Below, in pieces: positions 51,284 to 59,924 of a stretch of 64,000 bases of DNA. The DNA lies in contig NZ_CP045496.1 of NCBI RefSeq assembly GCF_015500075.1, forward strand, positions 2,428,001-2,492,000, in the 5' to 3' direction. Both the position numbers and the translations under genes were made by a program. Every line of letters starts with the position of its first letter. The first letter of the stretch is position 1. Under the pieces are notes generated by a model. The model was not told the DNA's origin and searched no databases. It saw only the letters and a list, made by a program, of their open reading frames with translations. Source of the stretch: Mesorhizobium sp. INR15. GTDB lineage: Bacteria; Pseudomonadota; Alphaproteobacteria; Rhizobiales; Rhizobiaceae.

Positions 51284-52180
51284 ATGAGCCCCGACTTCGA
51301 AGCGATCGGTCTCTTCGAACCACGGCACGTCGCCTTTCTGGAAACCATCGCGCATCTGCGTCCAAAACTTCACCGCTATTGCGCCCGCATGACCGGCTCG
51401 GTGCTGGACGGCGAGGACGTGATGCAGGAAGCGGTGTTCGAAGCCTATCGCAAGCTGGAGCATTTCGACGACAGCCGTGCGCTTGGCCCGTGGCTGTTCC
51501 GGATCGCCCACAACAGATGCATCGACTTCCTGCGCCGCCGCAAGGTCTGGCGGGAGGCGGAAGCAGCAGCTGCGGAGCCCGGCACTGTGCAGCCTGTCCA
51601 CGCCATAGGGCCGGCGCTTGATCGCGCCGTCGAGCGGCTGGTGATGAACCTACCGCCCAAGGAGCGTGCCTGCGTGCTCCTGAAGGATGTCTTCGACTAT
51701 TCGCTGGAAGAGATCGCCCCGTTGGTCGATTCCACGGTCGGCGGCGTCAAGGCGGCTCTCAGTCGGGGCCGTGGCAAGCTGGAAGCGCTGCCGGATACGG
51801 CCAAGGCTTGGCCTGCCGTGAATGCGGAGGTGCAGGATCTGCTGCGCCGCTATGTCCTTCTGTTCAACCAGCGCGATTGGGATGGCGTGCGCGAGCTGAC
51901 CAGTGCCGACGCTCGCCTGCGCGTTGCCGACTGCTTCGCAGGCCGCCTTGCCGACTCGCCGTATTTCGTCGAGTACGAGCGGCGGAGCATCCCCTGGCGC
52001 ATGGCGCTTGGCGAAGTGGATGGCGAGACGATGGTCATCATCTTGCTCGAGGGACCGAACGGGCTGGCGCCATTCTCAGTGATACGTCTCGGCATCGCCG
52101 ACAGCCGCATCGTCAGCATCACCGACTATGTGAAGAGTGCGTGGGTTCTGAATGCCGCCGCCTCGGTGACCGTCCACTAA
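51284..52180 (+). CDS. ECF sigma factor with C-terminal NTF2-like domain
   Basis: A 298-residue protein. Region 2 is at LRPKLHRYCARMTGSVLDGE, DVMQEAVFEAYRKLEHFDDS and WLFRIAHNRCIDFLRRR; region 4 includes LPPKERACVLLKDVFDYSLE, EIAPLVDSTVGGVKAALSRG. From ~185 an NTF2/SnoaL-like extension follows (RRYVLLFNQRDWDGVRELTS). This layout is like SigJ/ECF41-type factors, whose extension replaces the anti-sigma. The DGGGR motif of ECF41 is not seen. GGAGGAGGG is about 17 bases before the ATG, further than usual. GFA and EamA genes follow. Confidence 0.85.
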   Translation: MSPDFEAIGLFEPRHVAFLETIAHLRPKLHRYCARMTGSVLDGEDVMQEAVFEAYRKLEHFDDSRALGPWLFRIAHNRCIDFLRRRKVWREAEAAAAEPGTVQPVHAIGPALDRAVERLVMNLPPKERACVLLKDVFDYSLEEIAPLVDSTVGGVKAALSRGRGKLEALPDTAKAWPAVNAEVQDLLRRYVLLFNQRDWDGVRELTSADARLRVADCFAGRLADSPYFVEYERRSIPWRMALGEVDGETMVIILLEGPNGLAPFSVIRLGIADSRIVSITDYVKSAWVLNAAASVTVH

Positions 52181-52280
52181 AAGAATCCATCACCCACGTA
52201 TCCTGTTCAACCCGGCAGCCGTAATGGCCACGCAAACATCGGCGCAGCCCGCGCCGATGGGAACGGGAAAGGATCAGTTC

Positions 52281-52703
52281 GTGGCTCTAAAGACCTATTC
52301 GGGTAGCTGTCACTGCGGCACGGTTCGCTTCGAAGCCGATGTCGATCTCAGCCAGGGAACCTTCAAATGCAATTGCTCCAGCTGCACCAAGGCGCGTTCG
52401 TGGCTGGTGGTCGCCAGGCCTGACCGCTTTCGGCTGATTGCCGGCGCCGAGGCCCAGACGCTATACCAATGGACCCCGCCGGGGCACGCCGGGCCGAATT
52501 TCAAATTCCACTTCTGCCGAAACTGCGGCATACGCACGCCGGCGTGGGGCGAGGCCGAAGCCATGGGTGGCGCTTTCCACGCGATCCAGGTGACGCTGCT
52601 CGACGGCGTCGATCCCGATGAGCTGGCGGGAGCGCCCATCAACTATGTCGACGGCCGCAATGACCGTTTCGACCTGAAGCCGGCCGACACCCGCCTTCTG
52701 TGA
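52281..52703 (+). CDS. GFA-family (CENP-V) glutathione-dependent formaldehyde-activating-like protein
   Basis: A 140-residue zinc protein. SCHCGTVRFEADVDLSQGTF, CNCSSCTKA and FHFCRNCGIRTPAWG supply the cysteines for two zinc sites, matching the GFA fold. GTG 52281 is preferred because the domain starts immediately with ALKTYSGSCHCG and AAGGA lies 7 bases upstream; the ATG at 52224 would add 19 residues of low complexity. Role in formaldehyde or small-thiol chemistry is inferred from the family. Confidence 0.85.
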   Translation: MALKTYSGSCHCGTVRFEADVDLSQGTFKCNCSSCTKARSWLVVARPDRFRLIAGAEAQTLYQWTPPGHAGPNFKFHFCRNCGIRTPAWGEAEAMGGAFHAIQVTLLDGVDPDELAGAPINYVDGRNDRFDLKPADTRLL

Positions 52704-52755
52704 CCAGTTGAGCGAGCGGGCCGCCAAGGTGTTGGGGCGTTAATCGCCCCCCGCC

Positions 52756-53643
52756 TCACGCCAGCGGCACTGCTTTCGCCCGGCGTGGAAACGGGTCCAG
52801 CACCAGCACGCAGCCGCCGATGATCGCCACCGCGCCGACGATCTGGATGGCCGACAGCGTCTCGCCAAGCAGCATCGTGCCGACCAGCACGGCGACCACG
52901 GTGACGGCAAACTCGACACTGATCGTCCTGGTCGCGCCGATGCTGGCCACCAGCCGGAAATAGACGACATAAGTCAAAGCGCTCATCACGCAGGCGAGCA
53001 AGGCGAGGTAGAGGAAATCTATGGCGCCGGGCATGGCAGGCACCGGGACCGCGAAAAGCAGCGGCAGTGTCATCAGCCCGCCGAACAGGAAGGCGGCGCT
53101 GGTGAGTTCCAGTGAGCCGGCTGAGCGCAGATGACGGTTGGCATAGTTGCTGCCGAAGGCGGCCGAGAACGAACTGAACAGCGACGCGGCGCAGCCAAAT
53201 ACGAAGGCTGGTGTTACGGGCACTGACGGAAAGCCGACCAGAAGCAGGATCCCGGCGGTGCCGAGCAGCAGCCCGGCCAGCCCGCGAAGAGTGATGCGCT
53301 CAAGCCCCCACAGCTGGCCGATGATCATCGAGAACAGCGGAATGGCGGCAACGAGAATGGCCGCCATCGCCGTGCCGATGCGCGGCGTGGCGTAGGACAG
53401 GCCGATCAGCTGTGCCGCGACCGTGGTTGCGCCGACAACGGCGAATGGCCGCCAGCCGGCGCTGAAGTCGAGCCGGCGCCGCGTCACCACCGCCAGCAGG
53501 ATAAGTGTGATGCCGGCGACCAGGGAACGCAAGGTCACCGCGCCGATCCAGCCGAAGGCATGCACAACCTTGAGCAGGACCAGGAAGGACAGGCCCCAGG
53601 TGATGGCCAGGAAGACGTAGGCGGCGATATCTCTGGATTTCAT
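52756..53643 (-). CDS. EamA/DMT-family transporter
   Basis: A 295-residue inner-membrane protein with two EamA repeats and ten transmembrane helices. Typical motifs are IAAYVFLAITWGLSFLVLLK at the start, ALAGLLLGTAGILLLVGFP in the middle, and ISVEFAVTVVAVLVGTMLLG, ETLSAIQIVGAVAIIGGCVL at the end. It probably exports metabolites or amino acids; the substrate is unknown. ATG 53643 starts helix 1; upstream open codons are non-conserved. Confidence 0.9.
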   Translation of the reverse strand: MKSRDIAAYVFLAITWGLSFLVLLKVVHAFGWIGAVTLRSLVAGITLILLAVVTRRRLDFSAGWRPFAVVGATTVAAQLIGLSYATPRIGTAMAAILVAAIPLFSMIIGQLWGLERITLRGLAGLLLGTAGILLLVGFPSVPVTPAFVFGCAASLFSSFSAAFGSNYANRHLRSAGSLELTSAAFLFGGLMTLPLLFAVPVPAMPGAIDFLYLALLACVMSALTYVVYFRLVASIGATRTISVEFAVTVVAVLVGTMLLGETLSAIQIVGAVAIIGGCVLVLDPFPRRAKAVPLA

Positions 53644-53863
53644 GGTCGTTCGGCTGGCAGGAGATTTTGCTTCGGTGCGGAAGCGTGAGGATGGGCAGGC
53701 CGTACAGTTTCCGCCGAAGACTGGCAAGTACAGGGGCATGGCCAAGGCGGTAAAACTCGTCCCAATTAAAGTCAGATGCCGATCCGGTTTCGTCGTTGAC
53801 AGAGCGAGGCCAGACATGTGCTTCTCGCGCCAGGTTTCAATCATGTTTGATCTGGAGAGGGCA

Positions 53864-54384
53864 ATGCGGGGCATCAACCGTATTACAGCGTTTGCGTTTC
53901 TGATGGCGGGGGCGGGCTTTTGCCGACGCTACTGGCCGTCGGAACAGGCATGTCGGCACCTGCTCTGGCCGCGCCTGTCGAATATATAAAAATCTGCGAT
54001 GCCTATGGCGCGCAATATTATTACAGTCCTGGCACCGACACCTGCATCAATGCCGACACAGGCCAAACAAATCGCCAAACGGCGGACGGTATCGTCACCG
54101 GGAAAACCGCCCCTGCGCAACATGTTGACGACACCGACGCCCGCATCACGCGGACGTTTGAGAATGCCTCGATCGCCGCCGCCCTGGCGAGCCCCGACCT
54201 TGTCGAGGGCGAGCACTTCGGCGTTCGCATCAACTGGGGCAACGCGGGCGGCTCGGATGCCGTCGGGATTACCGGCGCCGCGCTTCTGAGCGAGGGCTTT
54301 GGCCGCAAGCTTACCGGGACGCTGGGCATCGCCTTTGCCGAGAGTGCGGTCGGCGGCAATGCCGGCTTGCAGTTCAACTGGTAG
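53864..54384 (+). pseudogene. Small secreted beta-rich protein, frameshifted in the signal peptide
   Basis: ATG 53864 has GGAGAGG upstream and reads MRGINRITAFAFLMAGAG in frame 2, a signal-peptide start. After the G-rich stretch at 53906-53916 the signal continues only in frame 1: LLPTLLAVGTGMSAPALAAP, then the mature protein VEYIKICDAYGAQYYYSPGT ... GNAGLQFNW to the stop at 54384. One extra G in the GGG at 53914-53916 would fuse both parts exactly. The mature domain (~145 aa) has the ICDAYGAxYYYxPGTDTC pattern of rhizobial porin-like proteins. It may be a pseudogene, a sequencing error or phase-variable. Confidence 0.65.
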
Positions 54385-54452
54385 GGCGAGGCGGCGGGTC
54401 AGGGAAGCAGACTACCGGACGGAGTCAAACGGGCAGCAAAATGGGCACGCGC

Positions 54453-54600
54453 TTCCCTTCTCCCCCTGTGGGAGAAGGTGGCCTCGCGAAGCGAGGTCGG
54501 ATGAGGGGTGATCCAGAAAACACCAGCGTCTCATTCCGTCCAGCACCCGTCTCGGCGCTTCGCGCCGATCCACCTTCTCCCCTGGGGGAGAAGGGAAGGG
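54453..54600. repeat. Mosaic palindromic intergenic repeat, copy 3
   Basis: Starts TTCCCTTCTCCCCCTGTGGG and ends with CTTCTCCCCTGGGGGAGAAG. CCTCGCGAAGCGAGG and GGCGCTTCGCGCC are internal palindromes. The left 60 bases nearly match copy 2 (47142). It lies between a secreted-protein gene and the 3' end of uvrB. Confidence 0.8.
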
Positions 54601-54605
54601 CCGCC

Positions 54606-57600
54606 CTATTTGCCTGGTCGTCCCGTCTTGCCGGGGCGCCGCTTTTCCCGGCGGGCGTCGCCTGGATCTTCGTAGGAGCCGATGCCGGCGCGCTCGCGCT
54701 TGACCGGCCTGTCGCCCTCGATCGGCGTCTCCGTACGGCGCACCGTCATTTCATCAAGTGTGTTCTTCTTGAACAGCGGCTTGGCGTCGTCACCCGGAAT
54801 GCCGAAGTCGGAACCATGCGCTTCCTCGGCCGACTGCTTCTTGAACAGCGAGCGCGACACCGCACCGGCCGGTGTCGTCATGTCGGTGCCTGGGCCCATG
54901 GCGTCGAGCGAGGGTTTCGAAAACAACGGCGTCTTGACCGGCACCGCGCCGTCGGCGCCCATCTCGTCGAGATGCGGCTTGCGGAAGAGATTGGGCCGGG
55001 CAGCCTTGGCGGCCTCTTCAGCCGCACGCGCTTCGTCGAACTTGCGGAAACGCTCCTGTTCCTCGACTGTGCGATGTTTGGCCACGCCCTTGTTGTGCTT
55101 GCCTTTTTCGCGGCCTGAGTTGGGACTTTGGCCTTCAACCTCGCGTGCCAGCGGGTCGTCGGAGATGGACAGTTCGATCTCGCGCAGCCGCTTGATCTCG
55201 TCGCGGATGCGCGCCGCCTTCTCGAAGTCGAGATTGGCGCCGGCGTCGCGCATCTGCTTGTCCATCGCGTCGAGATGGACTTTCAGATTGTTGCCCATCA
55301 TGGCGCCGGCGCTGTCGGTGAACTGCGAGATGTCAGCGCGGACGTGGTCCTTCTCGTAGACCGAATCCAGAATGTCGGAGATGCGCGACTTGACCGATTC
55401 CGGCGTGATGCCGTTGGCCTCGTTCCATTCCACCTGCTTTTCGCGGCGGCGGCTGGTCTCGGCCATCGCCCGTTCCATCGAGCCGGTGACCTGATCGGCG
55501 TAGAGGATGACCTTGCCGTCGACGTTGCGCGCGGCGCGGCCGATGGTCTGGATCAGCGACGTCTCCGAGCGCAGGAAACCTTCCTTGTCGGCGTCGAGAA
55601 TGGCGACGAAGCCGCATTCGGGAATGTCGAGGCCCTCGCGCAGAAGGTTGATACCGACCAGCACGTCGAAGGCGCCAAGGCGCAGGTCGCGCAGGATCTC
55701 GATGCGCTCCAGCGTGTCGATGTCGGAATGCATGTAGCGCACGCGCACGCCTTGCTCGTGCAGATATTCGGTCAGGTCTTCGGCCATGCGCTTGGTCAGA
55801 ACCGTGACCAGCGTGCGGTAGCCGGCCTTGGTGGTGTCGCGGATTTCGCCGACGACATCGTCGACCTGGCTCTTGGCCGGGCGCACCTCGACCGGCGGGT
55901 CGATCAGCCCGGTTGGGCGGATGACCTGCTCGGCGAAGACGCCGCCGGCCTGTTCCATTTCCCAACCGCCCGGGGTCGCCGAAACGGCGACGGAGAGCGG
56001 GCGCATGGCGTCCCATTCCTCGAAACGCAGCGGCCGGTTGTCCATGCAGGACGGCAAGCGGAAGCCGTATTCGGCCAGCGTTGCCTTGCGGCGAAAGTCG
56101 CCCCTGTACATGCCGCCGATCTGTGGAATGGTGACGTGGCTTTCGTCGATGAAGACCAGCGCGTTGTCGGGAATATATTCGAACAGCGTCGGCGGTGGAT
56201 CGCCCGGCTGGCGGCCGGTCAGATAGCGCGAATAGTTCTCGATACCGGCGCAGGAACCGGTGGCTTCCAACATCTCCAGGTCGAAGCGGCAGCGCTGTTC
56301 CAGCCGCTGTGCTTCCAGCAGCCGGCCGGCGCGTTCGAGCTCAACCAGCCGATGCTTGAGCTCCTCCTTGATCGACTTGATCGCCTGGTTCAGCGTTGGG
56401 CGCGGCGTCACATAGTGCGAGTTGGCGTAGATCTTGACGCTTTTCAGCTCGCCGGTCTTGCTGCCGGTCAGCGGGTCGAACTCGGTGATCTGCTCGATTT
56501 CGTCGCCGAACATCGAGATGCGCCAGGCGCGGTCCTCAAGGTGGGCGGGAAAGATTTCGATCGTGTCGCCGCGCACGCGGAATGAGCCACGGACGAAGTT
56601 GATGTCCTGGCGCTTATACTGCTGTGCGACGAGGTCGGCGAGCAGGGCGCGCTGGTCGAGCCGGTCGCCGATCTGCATCTGGAAGGTCATCGCCGTATAG
56701 GTTTCGACCGAGCCGATACCGTAGATGCAGGACACCGAAGCGACGATGATGACGTCGTCGCGCTCAAGCAGCGAGCGGGTCGCCGAATGGCGCATGCGGT
56801 CGATCTGCTCGTTGATCGAGGATTCCTTCTCGATGAACGTGTCGGTGCGCGGAACGTAGGCCTCCGGCTGGTAGTAGTCGTAATAGGAGACGAAATACTC
56901 GACCGCGTTCTCGGGGAAGAATTTCTTGAACTCGGAATAGAGCTGCGCTGCCAGCGTCTTGTTTGGCGCCAGGATCAGGGCAGGGCGCTGCGTCTCCTCG
57001 ATCACCTTGGCCATGGTGAAGGTCTTGCCGGAGCCGGTGACACCGAGCAGCACCTGGGTGCGGTCGCTGTTGTCGACGCCCTCGACAAGATCCTTGATCG
57101 CGGTTGGCTGGTCGCCGGCCGGCTCGAAATCCGACACCATCTTGATGGCGATGCCGCCTTCGGACTTTTCCGGGCGCGCAGGGCGGTGCGGCGTCCACAG
57201 CACGCCGTCCTTGTGCAGCGGATTGCCGGATTCGATCAGCGCCGACAGTGCCGCCACGGTCGCGGTGACACTGCCCGAGGCCATCGTCTCGGCGTCTTCC
57301 AGCGAAATGTCGAGACCGGCGACCGGATTGAGGCCGGCTGCCGTACGCTCCCTGGCCGTTGCCGCACCGCCCATCGAGGTGCCGCGCGAGCTTCGGCCTG
57401 GAGCGGCGGAGCGCTCGGGTATCTTCTTCGAGGGCTTGGATGCCTTGCCGCTGTCGCCCTTGCCTGCAAGCCGGCCTTCCTTCTCGGCCTCCTGCTCGAT
57501 CTGTTCGGCCCAGTCGGCGATCGAGCCGGTCAGCGGGGTGCCGGAAAGTTCTGCCTGGGGCGCTTCGTCGAAGCCGCCTCTGTGCAGCGGCTCGGAGGCA

Positions 57601-57683
57601 TCGAGGAAATCGGTAATCGGGCTGCGCCGCTTGGGCTCGCTATTCGCCTTCGGCGGCGTCTTCTTGTCGGGGGATTTGGCCAT
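54606..57683 (-). CDS. uvrB: Excinuclease ABC subunit B with long N- and C-terminal extensions
   Basis: UvrB (1025 aa; about 670 in E. coli), the damage-verification helicase of nucleotide excision repair. The first ~180 residues are a Pro/Ser/Ala-rich, low-complexity extension. The core begins SDFEPAGDQPTAIKDLVEGV. Motifs: GVTGSGKTF, the beta-hairpin region YYDYYQPEAYVPRTDTFIEK, DESHVTIPQ and QTIGRAARN. The UvrC-binding UVR motif FEKAARIRDEIKRLREIELS is near residue 850. The last ~160 residues hold four imperfect LF(R/S/K)K...DEM repeats (see findings). ATG 57683 starts MAKSPDKK. Confidence 0.96.
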   Translation of the reverse strand: MAKSPDKKTPPKANSEPKRRSPITDFLDASEPLHRGGFDEAPQAELSGTPLTGSIADWAEQIEQEAEKEGRLAGKGDSGKASKPSKKIPERSAAPGRSSRGTSMGGAATARERTAAGLNPVAGLDISLEDAETMASGSVTATVAALSALIESGNPLHKDGVLWTPHRPARPEKSEGGIAIKMVSDFEPAGDQPTAIKDLVEGVDNSDRTQVLLGVTGSGKTFTMAKVIEETQRPALILAPNKTLAAQLYSEFKKFFPENAVEYFVSYYDYYQPEAYVPRTDTFIEKESSINEQIDRMRHSATRSLLERDDVIIVASVSCIYGIGSVETYTAMTFQMQIGDRLDQRALLADLVAQQYKRQDINFVRGSFRVRGDTIEIFPAHLEDRAWRISMFGDEIEQITEFDPLTGSKTGELKSVKIYANSHYVTPRPTLNQAIKSIKEELKHRLVELERAGRLLEAQRLEQRCRFDLEMLEATGSCAGIENYSRYLTGRQPGDPPPTLFEYIPDNALVFIDESHVTIPQIGGMYRGDFRRKATLAEYGFRLPSCMDNRPLRFEEWDAMRPLSVAVSATPGGWEMEQAGGVFAEQVIRPTGLIDPPVEVRPAKSQVDDVVGEIRDTTKAGYRTLVTVLTKRMAEDLTEYLHEQGVRVRYMHSDIDTLERIEILRDLRLGAFDVLVGINLLREGLDIPECGFVAILDADKEGFLRSETSLIQTIGRAARNVDGKVILYADQVTGSMERAMAETSRRREKQVEWNEANGITPESVKSRISDILDSVYEKDHVRADISQFTDSAGAMMGNNLKVHLDAMDKQMRDAGANLDFEKAARIRDEIKRLREIELSISDDPLAREVEGQSPNSGREKGKHNKGVAKHRTVEEQERFRKFDEARAAEEAAKAARPNLFRKPHLDEMGADGAVPVKTPLFSKPSLDAMGPGTDMTTPAGAVSRSLFKKQSAEEAHGSDFGIPGDDAKPLFKKNTLDEMTVRRTETPIEGDRPVKRERAGIGSYEDPGDARREKRRPGKTGRPGK

Positions 57684-57747
57684 GTCGGGAATATGGGAGG
57701 ACTCGGCCGAAATGGAAAGAGCGCGATGGAGGCTGGCCGGCGGCGGC

Positions 57748-57783
57748 GCCATGCTCCTGACAGAAGGCTGTCAGGAGCATGGC
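57748..57783. repeat. Perfect 15-base inverted repeat
   Basis: GCCATGCTCCTGACA, GAAGGC, TGTCAGGAGCATGGC: 15-base perfect arms and a 6-base spacer. It lies between the Tlde1-like gene stop (57806) and the uvrB start (57683). On the minus strand it may end the Tlde1-like transcript; there is no T-run. Confidence 0.8.
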
Positions 57784-57805
57784 AAGGTTCCGGTTCAACC
57801 TCGTG

Positions 57806-59410
57806 TCAGGCGCCGCTTCCGTTTGACGCCACACGAGTCGCCGATCCGTTCAGGCGATCCACCACGACGAGGCGTGTAACCTTGCCCTTCTTGAAGGCGG
57901 CGAGGAAGCGGGCATAGTCCCTGAAGACAACGCAGCCATTGGATTCGGCACGGCCGCCGCGCAGCATGTAGGTGTGGGCAAGCAGGCCATTGCGGTTGTA
58001 CTTGTTGCCGCCGCTGACAGGGGTCAGGCGCAGGGCCTCGACACCGTGGAAGCGCGATTCACGCAGCGACAGGTTGTAGGTGTTGGGCGGCGTCGGGCCG
58101 CGATCCTTGACGTGGACATAGCGCGGCTGGTCGACCATGGAGCCGAGGCCCGAATGCGCCTCGAGCCGCTGACCGTCGGGCATGTAGACGACCTTGGCCG
58201 AGATGTCATAGACCGCGACGCCATTGCCGGCTCCGGTCCTGCCGCCCGGCGAGTTGAAGAGGTTCTTGAATGCCTGGCCGAGGCCGCCCGACGGCGTGTC
58301 CGGCTTGGCATAGGCCAGAACGTCGCCGCCATCCGCTGGTCTGCCTTGGCGGGCCGGTTGAGCCGTCCTTGGCGCCTGCGCCTGCTGGACTGTTTCGCGA
58401 GCCGGCTTCGGTTGCTGGGCAGGCTTGGATTGCTGCGCGGCCCTAGGCGGCTGTGGCGCGTCGAATTGCGGGCGTTGGGTCGGCAATGGCACGTCATTGG
58501 TGAGGGCTTCAGGCAATGCGGTGACATCGCCGGGCTGTTCCTGCTGGGTCTCGACAGGCGAAACCGCGACTTCCGCCGAGGATTCCTCGATCGGCAGCGG
58601 CGAGGCAAAGGCCTGGTCTTCAACCGGCAGCGACTGAACGAGCGCCAAAGCCAATTGTGCATTGTCGGGGGTTTCGGCCTGGGCAAAGCCCATCGGCTGT
58701 GGCGCGGTCTGTACGACCACCGAACCGGTGTCCAACCGGGCGAAGCGTTCCGCCGCCGGAGCAGGGGTCTCCGCAGCGAGGCTGGCCACAACCGGAGCCG
58801 ATGGTACCAGCGAGGCGACCGTATATTGCTGTGGGACACTCGAAATGACCGGGCGCGCCGGGCTGTTGGCTGCCACGACAGGCTTGCCAGAGCTGGCAAA
58901 GGCGGCGGCGAGCCTGGTTGGCGACAGCGATGCTTCCATGCGTTCGAAACGTTCCTGCGTCTCGGTCCTGGCAACAACTGGCTTGGCCTGCGCCACGAGG
59001 CGCCCGGACTTGCCGGCCGACGCGCTTGTCGCTGCAAGCTTGAAGCAGCTGGCGCCGCATTGCACCACATGGTCGCGCAAGGCCTGCGTGCCGCCATGGG
59101 CATTGGCCAGCACTAACGGCGCCGAGGATGTCAGGAAATGCTGCTTCAGCGGATCGGCAAGGGCAAGCGAGCCGGGCATCGACAGCGTCTGCTGCAGGCC
59201 GCCGGAAGTCGTCGACAGCGAGGCGCCGACGGAACTCAGGCCGACCATGGTGCCGATCAGCCACAGGCCGACGGCGGCGCTGACGCCAGGCACCGCGACC
59301 CAGCGGACGATCCGTTCAGGGGTGAAGGTGGAGGAACGCGACGCGTGATCGGCAGGCTCGCAGTCCCCGCGCTCGTCCCAGACAATATTTTTCTTACTCA
59401 AGAACGCCAT
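57806..59410 (-). CDS. DUF2778/Tlde1-type L,D-transpeptidase-like protein
   Basis: A 534-residue membrane-anchored protein. A short cytoplasmic start, one transmembrane segment (~36-58: AVPGVSAAVGLWLIGTMVGL) and a ~300-residue Pro/Gln/Ala-rich linker (PQPPRAAQQSKPAQQPKPAR) precede the C-terminal DUF2778 domain. The catalytic pattern HTYMLRGGRAESNGCVVF has His479 and Cys493. Tlde1 in Salmonella is a type VI effector that edits peptidoglycan; no type VI gene is here, so it is more likely a resident cell-wall enzyme. Long linkers fit spanning the periplasm. Confidence 0.85.
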   Translation of the reverse strand: MAFLSKKNIVWDERGDCEPADHASRSSTFTPERIVRWVAVPGVSAAVGLWLIGTMVGLSSVGASLSTTSGGLQQTLSMPGSLALADPLKQHFLTSSAPLVLANAHGGTQALRDHVVQCGASCFKLAATSASAGKSGRLVAQAKPVVARTETQERFERMEASLSPTRLAAAFASSGKPVVAANSPARPVISSVPQQYTVASLVPSAPVVASLAAETPAPAAERFARLDTGSVVVQTAPQPMGFAQAETPDNAQLALALVQSLPVEDQAFASPLPIEESSAEVAVSPVETQQEQPGDVTALPEALTNDVPLPTQRPQFDAPQPPRAAQQSKPAQQPKPARETVQQAQAPRTAQPARQGRPADGGDVLAYAKPDTPSGGLGQAFKNLFNSPGGRTGAGNGVAVYDISAKVVYMPDGQRLEAHSGLGSMVDQPRYVHVKDRGPTPPNTYNLSLRESRFHGVEALRLTPVSGGNKYNRNGLLAHTYMLRGGRAESNGCVVFRDYARFLAAFKKGKVTRLVVVDRLNGSATRVASNGSGA

Positions 59411-59924
59411 GCAACCAATCTTGCTCCAATCGGTTTCCCTTTCGCGGCCCCGATAGCCGCGAAGACCATTCTGTGAGTGATCCCAGGTGGTCCCCGGCGC
59501 GTTTTCCGCGCCTGTCGTTGGTTGCCGATTGCCTCAAAATATGGACAAAGTTGGTTAATCAATCCCTCTCAAAACCAACGGTGAGATGTGGACCTGTGCC
59601 AAAGAAGGCTCTGTCCACGACTTAAAAAGCGGTGTTGCTGCCCTTCCGAGGCTGTTTTGCTGCCCGTTTTTGTTCGCCGAGTCAAGCACACGGTCGTAGC
59701 GAATTTTTTTCGCAGGCGGACTGAAGGCGATTCCGACAGGCCCGATTGACGGCTGATTCAGGCGGCAAGAGCCCCGGCTGGCCGGAAAACTGTTGCCCCC
59801 TTGCCACAAATTCCCCGACCGAACCGCCGCCTCTCGACGGCCATTGACTCGTTTTGGGGGGCGGTGCAATCGGATCAAGTGCTTGGTTTTGGGGTGGCAA
59901 AGGCCACTTTTGGAGGCTTTTTCC
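59411..59924. promoter_or_regulatory. Divergent region, Tlde1-like gene / pcm-like gene
   Basis: About 510 bases. The stretch TTGGTT(~19 bases)AACCAA (59550-59580) is an inverted repeat of possible regulatory value. An A/T-rich stretch (gcgaatttttttcgc, 59697-59711) forms a small palindrome. GGAGG at 59912-59916 is the ribosome site of the next gene. No gene is supported. Confidence 0.4.

Noticed and set aside
55128..56585. Open frame of 485 codons opposite uvrB
   Set aside because: Antisense to the conserved helicase motifs of UvrB.
57974..59116. Open frame of 380 codons opposite the Tlde1-like gene
   Set aside because: Antisense of a Pro/Gln linker; composition is an artefact.
57806..59410. 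Type VI secretion effector locus
   Set aside because: No secretion, spike or immunity gene is near and the protein has its own membrane anchor.
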